Below, in pieces: positions 50,985 to 59,450 of a stretch of 64,000 nt of DNA. A program made the translations under genes and the position numbers. Origin of the DNA: Methylobacteriaceae bacterium (GTDB lineage: Bacteria > Pseudomonadota > Alphaproteobacteria > Rhizobiales > Beijerinckiaceae); the NCBI GenBank assembly GCA_020638195.1, contig JACKJC010000001.1, positions 671,001 through 735,000 on the forward strand, read 5' to 3'. The notes under the pieces are model-generated. The model worked only from the letters and a program-made list of their open reading frames with translations. It was not told where the DNA came from and made no database searches. The stretch's first letter is position 1. Every line of letters begins with the position of its first letter.

Positions 50985-50992
50985 CTGAGCCG

Positions 50993-51706
50993 TCAAACCG
51001 TCTTCTCCGGACTCGCACACAAATCCGCGATCACGCACCGCGTGCACTCGGGTTTGCGCGCCTTGCACACATAGCGCCCGTGCAAGATCAGCCAGTGGTG
51101 CGCGTGTAGCAAAAATTCCTGCGGGATGATCTTCAAGAGCCCCAGCTCCACCTCGAGCGGCGTCTTGCCGCGCGCCAGCGGAATGCGGTTGGAAATCCGG
51201 AAGAGGTGCGTGTCGACCGCGATCGTCGGTTCGCCGAAAGCGATGTTGCGTACGACATTCGCCGTCTTGCGCCCGACGCCGGGCAGCGCCTCCAGCGAAG
51301 CCGCATCGCGCGGGACCTGCCCGCCGTGCTTCTCGACGAGGATTTGCGACAGCGCGATCACGTTCTTCGCCTTGGCGCGAAACAGGCCGATCGTCTTGAT
51401 GTGCTCGCGCACCCTGTCTTCGCCGAGCGCCAGCATTTTCTGCGGCGTGTCGGCGGCGGCGAACAACGCGCGCGTCGCCTTGTTGACGCCGGCGTCGGTA
51501 GCCTGCGCCGAAAGCACCACCGCCACCAGCAGCGTATAGGGGTTCACATATTCGAGCTCGCCCCTGGGCTCCGGGTTCTGCGCGCGCAGCCGGGTGAAAA
51601 CTTCGCGCACGGTTGCCGTGTCCGCATATTTGCGCCGCGCCGGCTTATTGCCGGCGGCGGACGATTTCCCGGAAGCGGTGGCCCGCGGCCTCTTCTTTTC
51701 GAGCAT
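50993..51706 (-). CDS. nth: Endonuclease III
   Basis: This DNA glycosylase/AP lyase removes oxidised pyrimidines in base-excision repair. It has 237 residues with a basic, low-complexity N-terminal extension of about 25 residues. The helix-hairpin-helix LPGVGRKTANVV holds the catalytic Lys, and VDTHLFRISNR the catalytic Asp. The 4Fe-4S cluster ligands C-x6-C-x2-C-x5-C appear at the end (CKARKPECTRCVIADLC). It is divergent from the DUF2244 gene. Confidence 0.97.
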   Translation of the reverse strand: MLEKKRPRATASGKSSAAGNKPARRKYADTATVREVFTRLRAQNPEPRGELEYVNPYTLLVAVVLSAQATDAGVNKATRALFAAADTPQKMLALGEDRVREHIKTIGLFRAKAKNVIALSQILVEKHGGQVPRDAASLEALPGVGRKTANVVRNIAFGEPTIAVDTHLFRISNRIPLARGKTPLEVELGLLKIIPQEFLLHAHHWLILHGRYVCKARKPECTRCVIADLCASPEKTV

Positions 51707-51752
51707 GGAGCTTTATATTGTCAGGGAACTTGTCTCGCAAAGCAGCCTTTTG

Positions 51753-52244
51753 ATGGCCCAAGCATACGATCAGGCGATCTATTCCGTCCGTCTGCGGCCG
51801 CACCGCTCGCTGACGCGCGGTCAGGCGAACATGCTGGTCTTCGTCGTCAGCGCAACGATCTGCGCCATTAGCCTGCCGTTCTTCTTCATGGGCGCATGGC
51901 CGATTGTCGGTTTTCTGGGGCTGGACGCGCTCGGAATCTGGGCCGCCTTCGAACTCTCGTTTCGCGCCGCCCGCGCCTACGAGGACCTGCGCCTGACCCC
52001 GCTGGAATTGAAGCTCGACAAGGTTCCGGTGCGCGGGCAGACGCGCGAATTCCGATTCAACCCATTCTGGGTGCGGCTCGACCGGTCCGATCACGAGGAA
52101 TTCGGCCTGCAACGGCTGGCGCTGGTTTCGCACGGCCGCAGCGTCGAATTCGGCAGTTTTCTCGGGCCGGAGCAGAAGGCCGCCGTCGCCGGCGACCTGT
52201 CGTTGGCGCTGGCGCGCGCGCGGCGGGGACCGGACCTGTCGTAG
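51753..52244 (+). CDS. DUF2244 integral membrane protein
   Basis: This is an uncharacterised membrane protein of 163 residues from the ATG at 51753 (MAQAYDQAIYSVRLRPHRSL). Two hydrophobic stretches (ANMLVFVVSATICAISLPFFF and MGAWPIVGFLGLDALGIWAAF) form a hairpin, followed by a cytoplasmic domain with FRAARAYEDLRLTPLELKL and the family's VRLDRSDHEEFGLQRLALVSHGRSVEFG-SFL-x-PEQK region (in parts). An upstream ATG at 51705 shares the frame but overlaps nth's first codon. It lies next to nth, an arrangement I recall from other Hyphomicrobiales. Its function is unknown. Confidence 0.82.
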   Translation: MAQAYDQAIYSVRLRPHRSLTRGQANMLVFVVSATICAISLPFFFMGAWPIVGFLGLDALGIWAAFELSFRAARAYEDLRLTPLELKLDKVPVRGQTREFRFNPFWVRLDRSDHEEFGLQRLALVSHGRSVEFGSFLGPEQKAAVAGDLSLALARARRGPDLS

Positions 52245-52307
52245 GAATCGGGTGGCGGCCGATCCGTTGCAGCGTCAGTATCGGATAAATTCAGACGGAC
52301 TGCCGCC

Positions 52308-53183
52308 ATGCTTCAACGCGCAAACCCCGAAACCTTTACGCAGCTCGACCTCGCCGACGATTACGAGCGCGTGCGCGCCGCGATCGAATTCATGACCAAG
52401 GCGTCGCGCCGCCAGCCGGAGGTCGAGGAGATCGCCGCCCATGTCGGCCTGTCCGCCTCGCATTTCCACCATCTCTTCAAGCGCTGGGCGGGCCTGACGC
52501 CTAAAGCCTTCCTGCAAGCCGTCACCATCGACCATGCGCGCGCGCTGCTGCGCGACAGCGCCAGCGTGCTCGACGCCTCCTACGAGGTCGGCTTGTCGGG
52601 CCCCGGCCGCTTGCACGATCTCTTCGTCGCGCACGAGGCGATGACGCCCGGCGATTTCAAGCGCGGCGGCGAGGGCCTGACATTGCGTTACGGTTTTCAT
52701 CCCTCGCCATTCGGCGAGGCGATCGCCGTCATCGCGCCGAAAGGGCTCGCCGGTCTCGGCTGGGTCGACAAGGGCGACCGAAAGGCGGCGCTTGCCGACA
52801 TGGTCCGCCGCTGGCCGAACGCGCAATTCGTCGAGGATGACGCGGCGACGGCGCTGTACGTGCGCCGCGCGTTCGACCCGGATGAATGGCGGGCGGACCG
52901 ACCGCTGCGCCTCGTCCTCATCGGCACGGATTTCGAGCTGCGCGTCTGGGAGACGTTGCTCGCCATCCCCATGGGCCGCGCAACCACCTACTCGGACATC
53001 GCGCGAAAACTCGGCAAGCCGCAGGCCGCGCGCGCGGTCGGCGCGGCTGTGGGCAAGAATCCAATTTCCTTTGTCGTACCCTGCCACCGCGTTCTCGGCC
53101 GCTCCGGCGCCTTCACCGGCTACCACTGGGGCGTCGTTCGCAAGCAGGCGATCATCGGCTGGGAAGCTGGCCAGACAGCATGA
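52308..53183 (+). CDS. Ada-like AraC HTH + methylated-DNA--cysteine S-methyltransferase
   Basis: This protein combines an AraC-type DNA-binding domain (about residues 15-115; VEEIAAHVGLSASHFHHLFKRWAGLTPKAFLQ is the double-helix motif) with an O6-alkylguanine-DNA methyltransferase domain, VWETLLAIPMGRATTYSDIA, and the acceptor-cysteine motif SFVVPCHRVLGRSG. It has 291 residues. It lacks the N-terminal Ada domain whose cysteine senses methylphosphotriesters, so it repairs methylguanine but may not switch on Ada-type genes in the classical way. It follows the DUF2244 gene after 63 bp and meets the MAPEG gene end to end. Confidence 0.93.
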   Translation: MLQRANPETFTQLDLADDYERVRAAIEFMTKASRRQPEVEEIAAHVGLSASHFHHLFKRWAGLTPKAFLQAVTIDHARALLRDSASVLDASYEVGLSGPGRLHDLFVAHEAMTPGDFKRGGEGLTLRYGFHPSPFGEAIAVIAPKGLAGLGWVDKGDRKAALADMVRRWPNAQFVEDDAATALYVRRAFDPDEWRADRPLRLVLIGTDFELRVWETLLAIPMGRATTYSDIARKLGKPQAARAVGAAVGKNPISFVVPCHRVLGRSGAFTGYHWGVVRKQAIIGWEAGQTA

Positions 53184-53573
53184 TCATCCCGCGATCATCG
53201 CGCGCAGGATTCCGACCAGCGCGCTGATCGTCAGGACTCCGGACGCCAGAGCCTGAATGGCGAAGCCCGTACCGCGTTTCTCGGCCGCGCGCGCATACAT
53301 GACGATGTAGAGGATGCGTCCGACGACCCAGACGAGGCCGACCAGCGCGGCCCATTTGTCGCTCGCATACCAGGCGCACAGCCAGAGCGGGGCCAGAAAA
53401 GTCGGCATCCATTCCAGCGTGTTCTGTTGCGCGCGAAACGCGCGCTCGAAGGCCGGATCGCCGGTCGTGGCCGGCGCGGCGATCTTGTAGCGCCGCCGCG
53501 CGCGGGCGACCTGAATGCCAGCGGCGCCGTAGGTGAAGAGGGCAAAAATGGTGACGAGCGCGGTTAAGTTCAT
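53184..53573 (-). CDS. MAPEG family membrane protein
   Basis: This is a small integral membrane protein of 129 residues with four hydrophobic helices. The MAPEG pattern is visible in RAFRAQQNTLEWMPTFLAPLWL (the N-x-x-E-x-x-P motif) and VVGRILYIVMYARAAEKRGTGF. MAPEG relatives act in glutathione and eicosanoid metabolism; bacterial members are of unknown function. Its stop is directly adjacent to the stop of the Ada-like gene (converging), and it lies 10 bp beyond the queC stop on the other side, reading in the same direction as queC. Confidence 0.9.
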   Translation of the reverse strand: MNLTALVTIFALFTYGAAGIQVARARRRYKIAAPATTGDPAFERAFRAQQNTLEWMPTFLAPLWLCAWYASDKWAALVGLVWVVGRILYIVMYARAAEKRGTGFAIQALASGVLTISALVGILRAMIAG

Positions 53574-53582
53574 TTCCTGATC

Positions 53583-54287
53583 CTAGTCCTTGGACGCGCG
53601 CCATCTGGCAAAACCGTCTGCGCGCAACTTGCATGCAGGGCACTGGCCGCAGCCATGGCCCCACTCGTGCAGCGCGCCGCGTTCGCCGAGATAGCAGGTG
53701 TGCGTGTCGGTCCTGATGATATCGACCAGCGCACTGCCGCCAATCTCCTGCGCCAGCGCCCAGGTCGCCGCCTTGTCGATCCACATCAGCGGCGTCTCCA
53801 ATACGAAGCGGGCGTCCATGCCGATGTTGAGCGCGACCTGCATCGCCTTGATCGCGTCGTCGCGGCAATCGGGATAGCCGGAAAAATCCGTCTCGCACAT
53901 GCCGCCGACAATGCGCGTCAGTCCGCGCCGATAGGCGAGTGCGGCGGCGAAGGCGAGGAAGATCAGGTTGCGTCCCGGCACGAATGTGTTGGGCAGGCCC
54001 TTCGTGTCGGCTTCAATCGCGATCTCACGCGTCATCGCCGTCTCGGAAATCGCGCCGAGCGCTGAAAGATCGAGCGTGTGATCGTCGCCGAGCTTCTCGC
54101 GCCAATACGGCTTCAGGTCGGCGAATTTTTCACGCACGATTGCGCGCTGCGCGAGTTCGACCGCGTGCCGCTGGCCGTAGTCGAAACCGATCGTTTCAAC
54201 GCGGTCGAAGCGCTCGAGCGCCCAGGCGAGGCAGGTCGCGGAATCCTGTCCGCCGGAGAAGAGGACGAGGGCGGAGCTTTCGCTCAC
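53583..54287 (-). CDS. queC: 7-cyano-7-deazaguanine synthase QueC
   Basis: QueC converts 7-carboxy-7-deazaguanine to preQ0 with ATP and ammonia in queuosine biosynthesis. It has 234 residues. The PP-loop is LVLFSGGQDSATCLAWA; GFDYGQRHAVEL, FVPGRNLIFLAFAAA and GYPDCRDD are QueC signatures, and zinc cysteines lie in HTCYLGER and GCGQCPACKLR. The start is GTG at 54287, overlapping the nudC stop as GTGA, so nudC and queC are coupled. The other queuosine genes are not in the window. Confidence 0.96.
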   Translation of the reverse strand: MSESSALVLFSGGQDSATCLAWALERFDRVETIGFDYGQRHAVELAQRAIVREKFADLKPYWREKLGDDHTLDLSALGAISETAMTREIAIEADTKGLPNTFVPGRNLIFLAFAAALAYRRGLTRIVGGMCETDFSGYPDCRDDAIKAMQVALNIGMDARFVLETPLMWIDKAATWALAQEIGGSALVDIIRTDTHTCYLGERGALHEWGHGCGQCPACKLRADGFARWRASKD

Positions 54288-55267
54288 ACGACCTCCCCGC
54301 GCGCCCAGGACGCGATCAACTGATGCGCGATTGCGAATTTCGGGGGGCAGAAAAAACCGTCGAGCCGACCGTCCACCAGCTTCAACGCCTCCTCGCGCGA
54401 AAACCAGCGGGCGTCGTCGAGTTCGGTCACGTCGATCGTGATCTTCTCGTCTTCTGCCTCCGCCAGACAGCCGATCATCAGCGAGCACGGGAAGGGCCAG
54501 GGCTGCGAGGCCATGTAGGTCACCTTGCCGCAGGAAATGCCGGCCTCCTCCTTGATTTCGCGGCGCACGGCGTCCTCGAGCGTCTCGCCGCCTTCCACGA
54601 AGCCCGCGAGCGCGGAAAACATGCCCTTGGGAAAGCGCGGCTGGCGGCCGAGCAGGCATTTGTCGCCGGAGACCGCGAGCATGATGACGACAGGATCGGT
54701 GCGCGGGAAATGCTCGGCCTTGCAGGCCGCGCATACGCGCTTCCAGCCGGCGGCGGCCGGTTGCGTCTCCGCGCCGCAATTCGAGCAGAAGCGATGGCGC
54801 GAATGCCAGTACATGACGCTCTTCGCTTGCGCGAGACGGCCGGCGGTCTTCTCCGACACCATGCCCTGCATCATGATCGAGCGCAGGTCGACGCGGACCT
54901 CCGCCGTCTTGCCCGGCGGCGGCGCCTCGTTGCGATAGATGCGCTGCAATTGCTCGCGGCTCGGCCCCAGATCCTGCGGCGCGTCTTCCAGCAAGGTGGC
55001 GAATACGCCGCCGACGCCGTCATGGCCAAGGAAGACGGTTTCGCGCGCGCCGCCCATGCGCCCGGCTTCCGCGAAAGTGAACAGCGAGCGATAGCCCTCG
55101 CTGTCGCGTTCGAGGATCACATTGTCGCCGGCGATGACGAAAGTGCGGGCTTCAGCATCCGCACGCAGCGTCTCGATATGGCCGGAATCGTCGCGCTTGT
55201 CCGACATGCGGTCGAGATCGTTGGCCGAATAGCCCGTCCGGGCCGAAAGCTCCTTGCGCGCCGCCAT
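54284..55267 (-). CDS. nudC: NADH pyrophosphatase NudC (RNA decapping-type Nudix)
   Basis: NudC hydrolyses NAD(H) to NMN(H) and AMP and, in E. coli, removes NAD caps from RNA 5' ends. It has 327 residues from the ATG at 55267, which follows AAGGA. An N-terminal domain precedes a zinc ribbon (FCSNCG ... RVCAACKAEHFPR), then the Nudix box GFVEGGETLEDAVRREIKEEAG and the NADH-specific SQPWPFPCSLMIG motif. It overlaps queC by GTGA, an odd pairing. Confidence 0.96.
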   Translation of the reverse strand: MAARKELSARTGYSANDLDRMSDKRDDSGHIETLRADAEARTFVIAGDNVILERDSEGYRSLFTFAEAGRMGGARETVFLGHDGVGGVFATLLEDAPQDLGPSREQLQRIYRNEAPPPGKTAEVRVDLRSIMMQGMVSEKTAGRLAQAKSVMYWHSRHRFCSNCGAETQPAAAGWKRVCAACKAEHFPRTDPVVIMLAVSGDKCLLGRQPRFPKGMFSALAGFVEGGETLEDAVRREIKEEAGISCGKVTYMASQPWPFPCSLMIGCLAEAEDEKITIDVTELDDARWFSREEALKLVDGRLDGFFCPPKFAIAHQLIASWARGEVV

Positions 55268-55370
55268 TTTGGTTCCTTTTGCCGAGTCGGGCGGGAGCAT
55301 AGCGGCGGCGACAAGCGAAGGGAAAGGCCAGAGGCGTGGCGCGCGTCTGCAATCCATGCAGGATAGCCAC

Positions 55371-56546
55371 ATGAGAATCGCGCTCCTGTTCATCTGCCTG
55401 CTGGCCCTCGCCGCCCCCGCGCGCGCCGCTTCGGGCGACGCCGCCTTCGACGCCTTCGTCGCCTCAGCCTGGCCGCCGGCGCAGGCGGCCGGCGTTTCTC
55501 GTGAAACTTTCGCGCGCGAGACGGCGGGCCTGACGCCCGACCCCGCGATCAAGGCGCGGCCGGCGAAACAGGGCGAATTCTCGCTGCCCATGCATTCCTA
55601 CATCGCGCAGGTCGTGAACCCGAAAAAGGTCGCCATCGGTCGCGCTCGAGCCAAAAGCTTTGCGGATATTCTGTCGAGCATCGAAAGCCGCACCGGCGTG
55701 CCGTCCGAAATCTGCCTCGCCATCTGGGGCATCGAGAGCGGCTATGGTCCGACGCAGGGCGGCCACGACATCCTGCGTTCCGTCGCCACGCTGGCCGTCC
55801 GCAAACACCGCGCCGACTTCTATCGCAACGAATTCGTCGCCGCGCTCGTGCTGCTGCAAAGCGGAATGCCGCGCGAAAATCTCACCGGTTCATGGGCGGG
55901 CGCGATGGGCCAGCCGCAATTCACGCCCTCCTCCTATCTCAAATTCGCCGTCAGCTATTCCGGCGGCGGCCAGGCCGATATCTGGAACTCGAGCGCCGAC
56001 GCGCTCGCCTCCATCGCCAACTTTTTGAAAGGCTCCGGCTGGAATCCGGCCGTGCCGGCCGTCATCGAAGTGACCGTGCCGCAGGATTTCGACTGGAAGC
56101 CGGTCGATCTCGATCTCAGCGCATGGCGGCGTCTGGGCTTTGCGCGCGCCGACGGAGAGGCGTTGCCGGCCGCGGGCTCGGCCAGCCTGTTCCTGCCGGA
56201 GGGCGCGGCGGGTCCGGCCTTTCTCATCACGGAGAACTGGGAAGTCATCCGCCAGTACAACACCTCCGACGCCTATGCGCTGGCCGTCGCGCTGCTGGCC
56301 GAGCGCATCGGCGGCGCCTCGGGCCTCAGGGGCGGCTGGCCGAAGGGCTACGTCTCGATGTCGCTGACCGACCGCTCGCGCGCACAAAAACTGCTTGTCG
56401 CGAAGGGCCTCTATTCCGGCGCGACGGACGGCAAGATCGGGCGCGGCACGCGCAACGCAGTGCACAAATTTCAGCTGTCGGCGGGTATGCTGCCGGCGGA
56501 TGGTTTGTTGACGCCGGCGGTGTTGAAGCGATTGCAGACACGATAA
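55371..56546 (+). CDS. Lytic murein transglycosylase (MltB type) with peptidoglycan-binding domain
   Basis: This is a periplasmic lytic transglycosylase that cuts the glycan strand to anhydroMurNAc ends. It has 391 residues: a signal peptide (IALLFICLLALAAPARAA), an MltB/SLT_2 domain from about residue 30 with the catalytic Glu in LAIWGIESGYGPTQGG, and GAMGQPQFTPSSYL, then a C-terminal peptidoglycan-binding domain (GLYSGATDGKIGRGTRNAVHKFQ). The ATG at 55371 has GGAT upstream. No lipobox is present. A family C repeat directly follows the stop. Confidence 0.95.
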   Translation: MRIALLFICLLALAAPARAASGDAAFDAFVASAWPPAQAAGVSRETFARETAGLTPDPAIKARPAKQGEFSLPMHSYIAQVVNPKKVAIGRARAKSFADILSSIESRTGVPSEICLAIWGIESGYGPTQGGHDILRSVATLAVRKHRADFYRNEFVAALVLLQSGMPRENLTGSWAGAMGQPQFTPSSYLKFAVSYSGGGQADIWNSSADALASIANFLKGSGWNPAVPAVIEVTVPQDFDWKPVDLDLSAWRRLGFARADGEALPAAGSASLFLPEGAAGPAFLITENWEVIRQYNTSDAYALAVALLAERIGGASGLRGGWPKGYVSMSLTDRSRAQKLLVAKGLYSGATDGKIGRGTRNAVHKFQLSAGMLPADGLLTPAVLKRLQTR

Positions 56547-56651
56547 CCCTCATCCTGAGGAGGAGCGAGGCGCCGTCTCGAAGGATGCTCCAGAGTTGCG
56601 AATGCGGCCGTCCTTCGAGACGGCTTCTGCGCAGCCTCCTCAGGACGAGGG
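56547..56651. repeat. Intergenic palindromic repeat, family C, copy 1
   Basis: The outer arms CCTCATCCTGAGGAGG and CCTCCTCAGGACGAGG (56548-56563, 56635-56650) and the inner arms CGTCTCGAAGGA and TCCTTCGAGACG (56574-56585, 56611-56622) are inverted repeats forming a nested hairpin of about 105 bp. It shares sequence with the copy at 59284-59395. Confidence 0.85.
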
Positions 56652-56667
56652 CGCGGGAGGATGGACT

Positions 56668-57471
56668 ATGCGTTACGTCACGATCGAAAAAGGCCTCGGG
56701 CCCGAAGGCCGCATTGCCGTCGTGCGCTTCGACCGCGGCGACAGGCTGAATGCGCTGTCGGCGCAGGCCATGCGCGAATTGCGCGCGGCGGCGCAGTCCT
56801 TCGAGGACGATCCCAAAACCTCGGTCGTCGTTCTCGCGGGCGCGGCGCACGGTTTTTCCGCCGGCTTCGACCTCAAGGATTCGGAAGGCCGTGAGCGGAC
56901 GAAACTCGGCCTCGGCGATCGCCGCGCCGCGCTGATGGTCGGCCCGCGCATGTGCCGCGCCTGGTACGACATGGAACAGGTGACGATCTGCGCCATCGAG
57001 GGCCATTGCATCGGCGGCGGCGCGGCGCTGGCTGTGTCGCTCGACTTCCGCATCTGTGGCGCTTCGGCGCATTTCCGCATTCCCGAGGTCGAACTCGGCA
57101 TGAACATGAGCTGGGGCTCGGTGCCGCGCATCCTGCAATTGATCGGCCCCGCGCGCACCAAACAGGCGGTCATCTGCGCCTCCGACCGCATTTCCGCCGC
57201 GCAAGCCGAGAAATGGGGGCTGGCGGAGGAGGTGGTGGAAGACGGACAGGTCTTTGCGGCAGCCTTCGCCTTTGCCGAAAAGATCGCCGCGCAGCCGCCG
57301 ATCCCGACCATGATGACCAAGACGACAGTCAATCGCCTCTCCGGCGCGCTCGACGATCTCGCCAGCCACATGGACCGCGACCAGTTCGCGCTGACCAATC
57401 TTTCGGAAGATCACGCCGAGGGCGTCGCCGCCTTCATGGAGCGGCGGAAGCCGAAATTCCGGGGGCGGTGA
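56668..57471 (+). CDS. Enoyl-CoA hydratase/isomerase family protein
   Basis: This is a crotonase-fold enzyme of 267 residues. LNALSAQAMRELRAA, VVLAGAAHGFSAGFDLKD (oxyanion hole) and ICAIEGHCIGGGAALAVSLDFRIC with FRIPEVELGMNMSWGSVPRI are family motifs. The usual acid/base Glu pair of enoyl-CoA hydratase is only partly evident: the loop after GMNM has WGS rather than P.GG, so it may be a different crotonase (hydrolase, isomerase or aromatic acyl-CoA acting). GGAGG lies seven bases before the ATG at 56668. It stands alone between two family C repeats. Confidence 0.9.
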   Translation: MRYVTIEKGLGPEGRIAVVRFDRGDRLNALSAQAMRELRAAAQSFEDDPKTSVVVLAGAAHGFSAGFDLKDSEGRERTKLGLGDRRAALMVGPRMCRAWYDMEQVTICAIEGHCIGGGAALAVSLDFRICGASAHFRIPEVELGMNMSWGSVPRILQLIGPARTKQAVICASDRISAAQAEKWGLAEEVVEDGQVFAAAFAFAEKIAAQPPIPTMMTKTTVNRLSGALDDLASHMDRDQFALTNLSEDHAEGVAAFMERRKPKFRGR

Positions 57472-57537
57472 GATCAGGGATTTGACCTGAAAGCCCGCTC
57501 TCCCTAGTTTCCGCGGCTTCAAAACCGCAGGAAAATC

Positions 57538-59265
57538 ATGTCCGCCGATCCCATTGCGCCCCAGACCCTCCTCGAAGCCGCCCGCGTCTCGCAGGCCTGG
57601 CCGTTCGAGGAGGCGCGCAAACTGGTCGCGCGGCTCGAGATGCACCCGAAGGACGAAGTGCTGTTCGAGACGGGCTACGGCCCCTCGGGCCTGCCGCATA
57701 TCGGCACTTTCGGCGAAGTCGCGCGCACGACCATGGTCCGCCGCGCCTTCGAGGTTCTGACCGAGGGCAAGGTGAAGACGCGTCTGCTCGCGTTCTCCGA
57801 CGACATGGACGGCCTGCGCAAGGTGCCCGACAACGTGCCCAACAAGGACATGCTGGCCGAAGACCTGCACAAGCCGCTGACCCAGGTGCGCGATCCCTTC
57901 GGCACGCATGCGAGCTTCGGCGCGCACAACAACGCCCGGCTGCGCGCCTTTCTCGACGCCTTCGGCTTCGAATACGAATTCGCGTCCTCGACCGAATATT
58001 ACAAGAGCGGTCGATTCGACGCCGCGTTGCTTCATTTGCTCGCGCGCTACGACGCCGTCATGAAGATCATGCTGCCGACCTTTCGCGAGGAGCGCGCCGG
58101 CACCTATTCGCCCTTCCTGCCGATCCATCCCGTCACCGGGCATGTCATGCAGGTGCCGCTGGAATCCCATGACGCCGCGAAGGGCACGATTTCATGGAAG
58201 GATCCGAAGACGGGCGATCTCTACGAGACGCCCGTCACCGGCGGCCATTGCAAGCTGCAATGGAAGCCCGATTGGGCGATGCGCTGGTATGCGCTCAAGG
58301 TCGATTACGAAATGGCAGGCAAGGACTTGATCGATTCCGTAAAACTGTCGGGCTCGATCGTGCGCGCGCTCGGCGGCACGCCGCCGGAGGGCTTCAATTA
58401 CGAGCTCTTCCTCGACGAGAAGGGCCAGAAGATTTCGAAGTCCAAGGGCAACGGTCTGACAATCGAGGAATGGCTGACCTACGCGAGCCCCGAGAGCCTC
58501 GCGCAATTCATGTTCCAGAAGCCGACCGCGGCCAAGCGTCTCTATTTCGACGTCATCCCGCGCACGGTCGACGAATATCTGGGCTTTCTCGATCGCTATC
58601 CGAACCAGGCGTGGAAGGAGCGGCTCGGCAATCCAGTCTGGCACATCCACAATGGCCAGCCGCCGGCGGCGGAAGTTCTGCATCATCCTGGCGAGGAAAA
58701 TGCGCACGGTACCAGTATCTCCTTCGGCATGTTGCTGAACCTCGCCGCCGTCGCCAACAGCGAGGACGCCTCGGTGCTCTGGGGCTTCCTGCGTCGCTAC
58801 GCGCCGGGCGCTTCGCCGGAGAACCATCCCAAGCTCGACAAGCTCGTCGGCTACGCCGTCGCCTACTTCCGCGACTTCGTGCGGCTGGAGAAGAAGTACC
58901 GGCTGCCCGACGAGGTCGAGCGCGACGTTCTCGCGCGTGTCTCGGCCATGCTCGATGCGCTCGCCCCAGACGCCAGCGCGGAAGACATCCAGACGCATCT
59001 CTACGATGTCGGCCGCGCCACGCCGCGCTATCAGGACTTCAAGGCCAAGACCGCGACGCCGGAGCGGCCGGGCGTGTCGAACGACTTCTTCAACATGCTC
59101 TATCAGACGCTGCTAGGCGAAGATCGTGGCCCGCGTTTCGGCTCCTTCGTCGCGCTTTACGGCGTGCCGGAGACAAAGAAGTTGATAGCGGATGCGCTGG
59201 CGGGAGATCTCAAGTCGCGCCACGACGCGTTCATGAAGGCGCGCGAGGAGAAGAAGACGGCGTAA
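57538..59265 (+). CDS. lysS: Lysine--tRNA ligase, class I (archaeal type)
   Basis: This charges tRNA-Lys using a class I Rossmann-fold enzyme, as in archaea, spirochaetes and many alphaproteobacteria, instead of the class II LysRS of E. coli. It has 575 residues. The HIGH-like motif is PSGLPHIGTFGE near residue 49 and the KMSKS-like motif is KISKSKGNG near residue 300. DDMDGLRKVPDNVP is a class I LysRS-specific sequence. Most bacteria with it lack a class II gene, but that cannot be checked here. It lies between two family C repeats and not in an evident operon. Confidence 0.96.
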   Translation: MSADPIAPQTLLEAARVSQAWPFEEARKLVARLEMHPKDEVLFETGYGPSGLPHIGTFGEVARTTMVRRAFEVLTEGKVKTRLLAFSDDMDGLRKVPDNVPNKDMLAEDLHKPLTQVRDPFGTHASFGAHNNARLRAFLDAFGFEYEFASSTEYYKSGRFDAALLHLLARYDAVMKIMLPTFREERAGTYSPFLPIHPVTGHVMQVPLESHDAAKGTISWKDPKTGDLYETPVTGGHCKLQWKPDWAMRWYALKVDYEMAGKDLIDSVKLSGSIVRALGGTPPEGFNYELFLDEKGQKISKSKGNGLTIEEWLTYASPESLAQFMFQKPTAAKRLYFDVIPRTVDEYLGFLDRYPNQAWKERLGNPVWHIHNGQPPAAEVLHHPGEENAHGTSISFGMLLNLAAVANSEDASVLWGFLRRYAPGASPENHPKLDKLVGYAVAYFRDFVRLEKKYRLPDEVERDVLARVSAMLDALAPDASAEDIQTHLYDVGRATPRYQDFKAKTATPERPGVSNDFFNMLYQTLLGEDRGPRFGSFVALYGVPETKKLIADALAGDLKSRHDAFMKAREEKKTA

Positions 59266-59283
59266 ATGTCTCCGTCATCGGCG

Positions 59284-59395
59284 CCCTCATGCTGAGGAGC
59301 CGCGCGCAAGCGCGGCGTCTCGAAGCATGGCCGCAGAGAGCGTGATCCGGCCATCCTTCGGGACGCGCTGCTGCGCAGCGCTCCTCAGGATGAAG
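59284..59395. repeat. Intergenic palindromic repeat, family C, copy 2
   Basis: CCCTCATGCTGAGGAGC at the left end and GCTCCTCAGGATGAAG at the right end (59379 onward) are inverted repeats, and GCGTCTCGAAGCATGGCC with GGCCATCCTTCGGGACGC form the inner stem. It is the same family as 56547-56651 and sits between converging lysS and the binding-protein gene. Confidence 0.8.
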
Positions 59396-59450
59396 ATTCG
59401 AATTATGAGACGGTTTTCGGCTCTGAAGACGTCCGATCCCGCGCCTCGCC

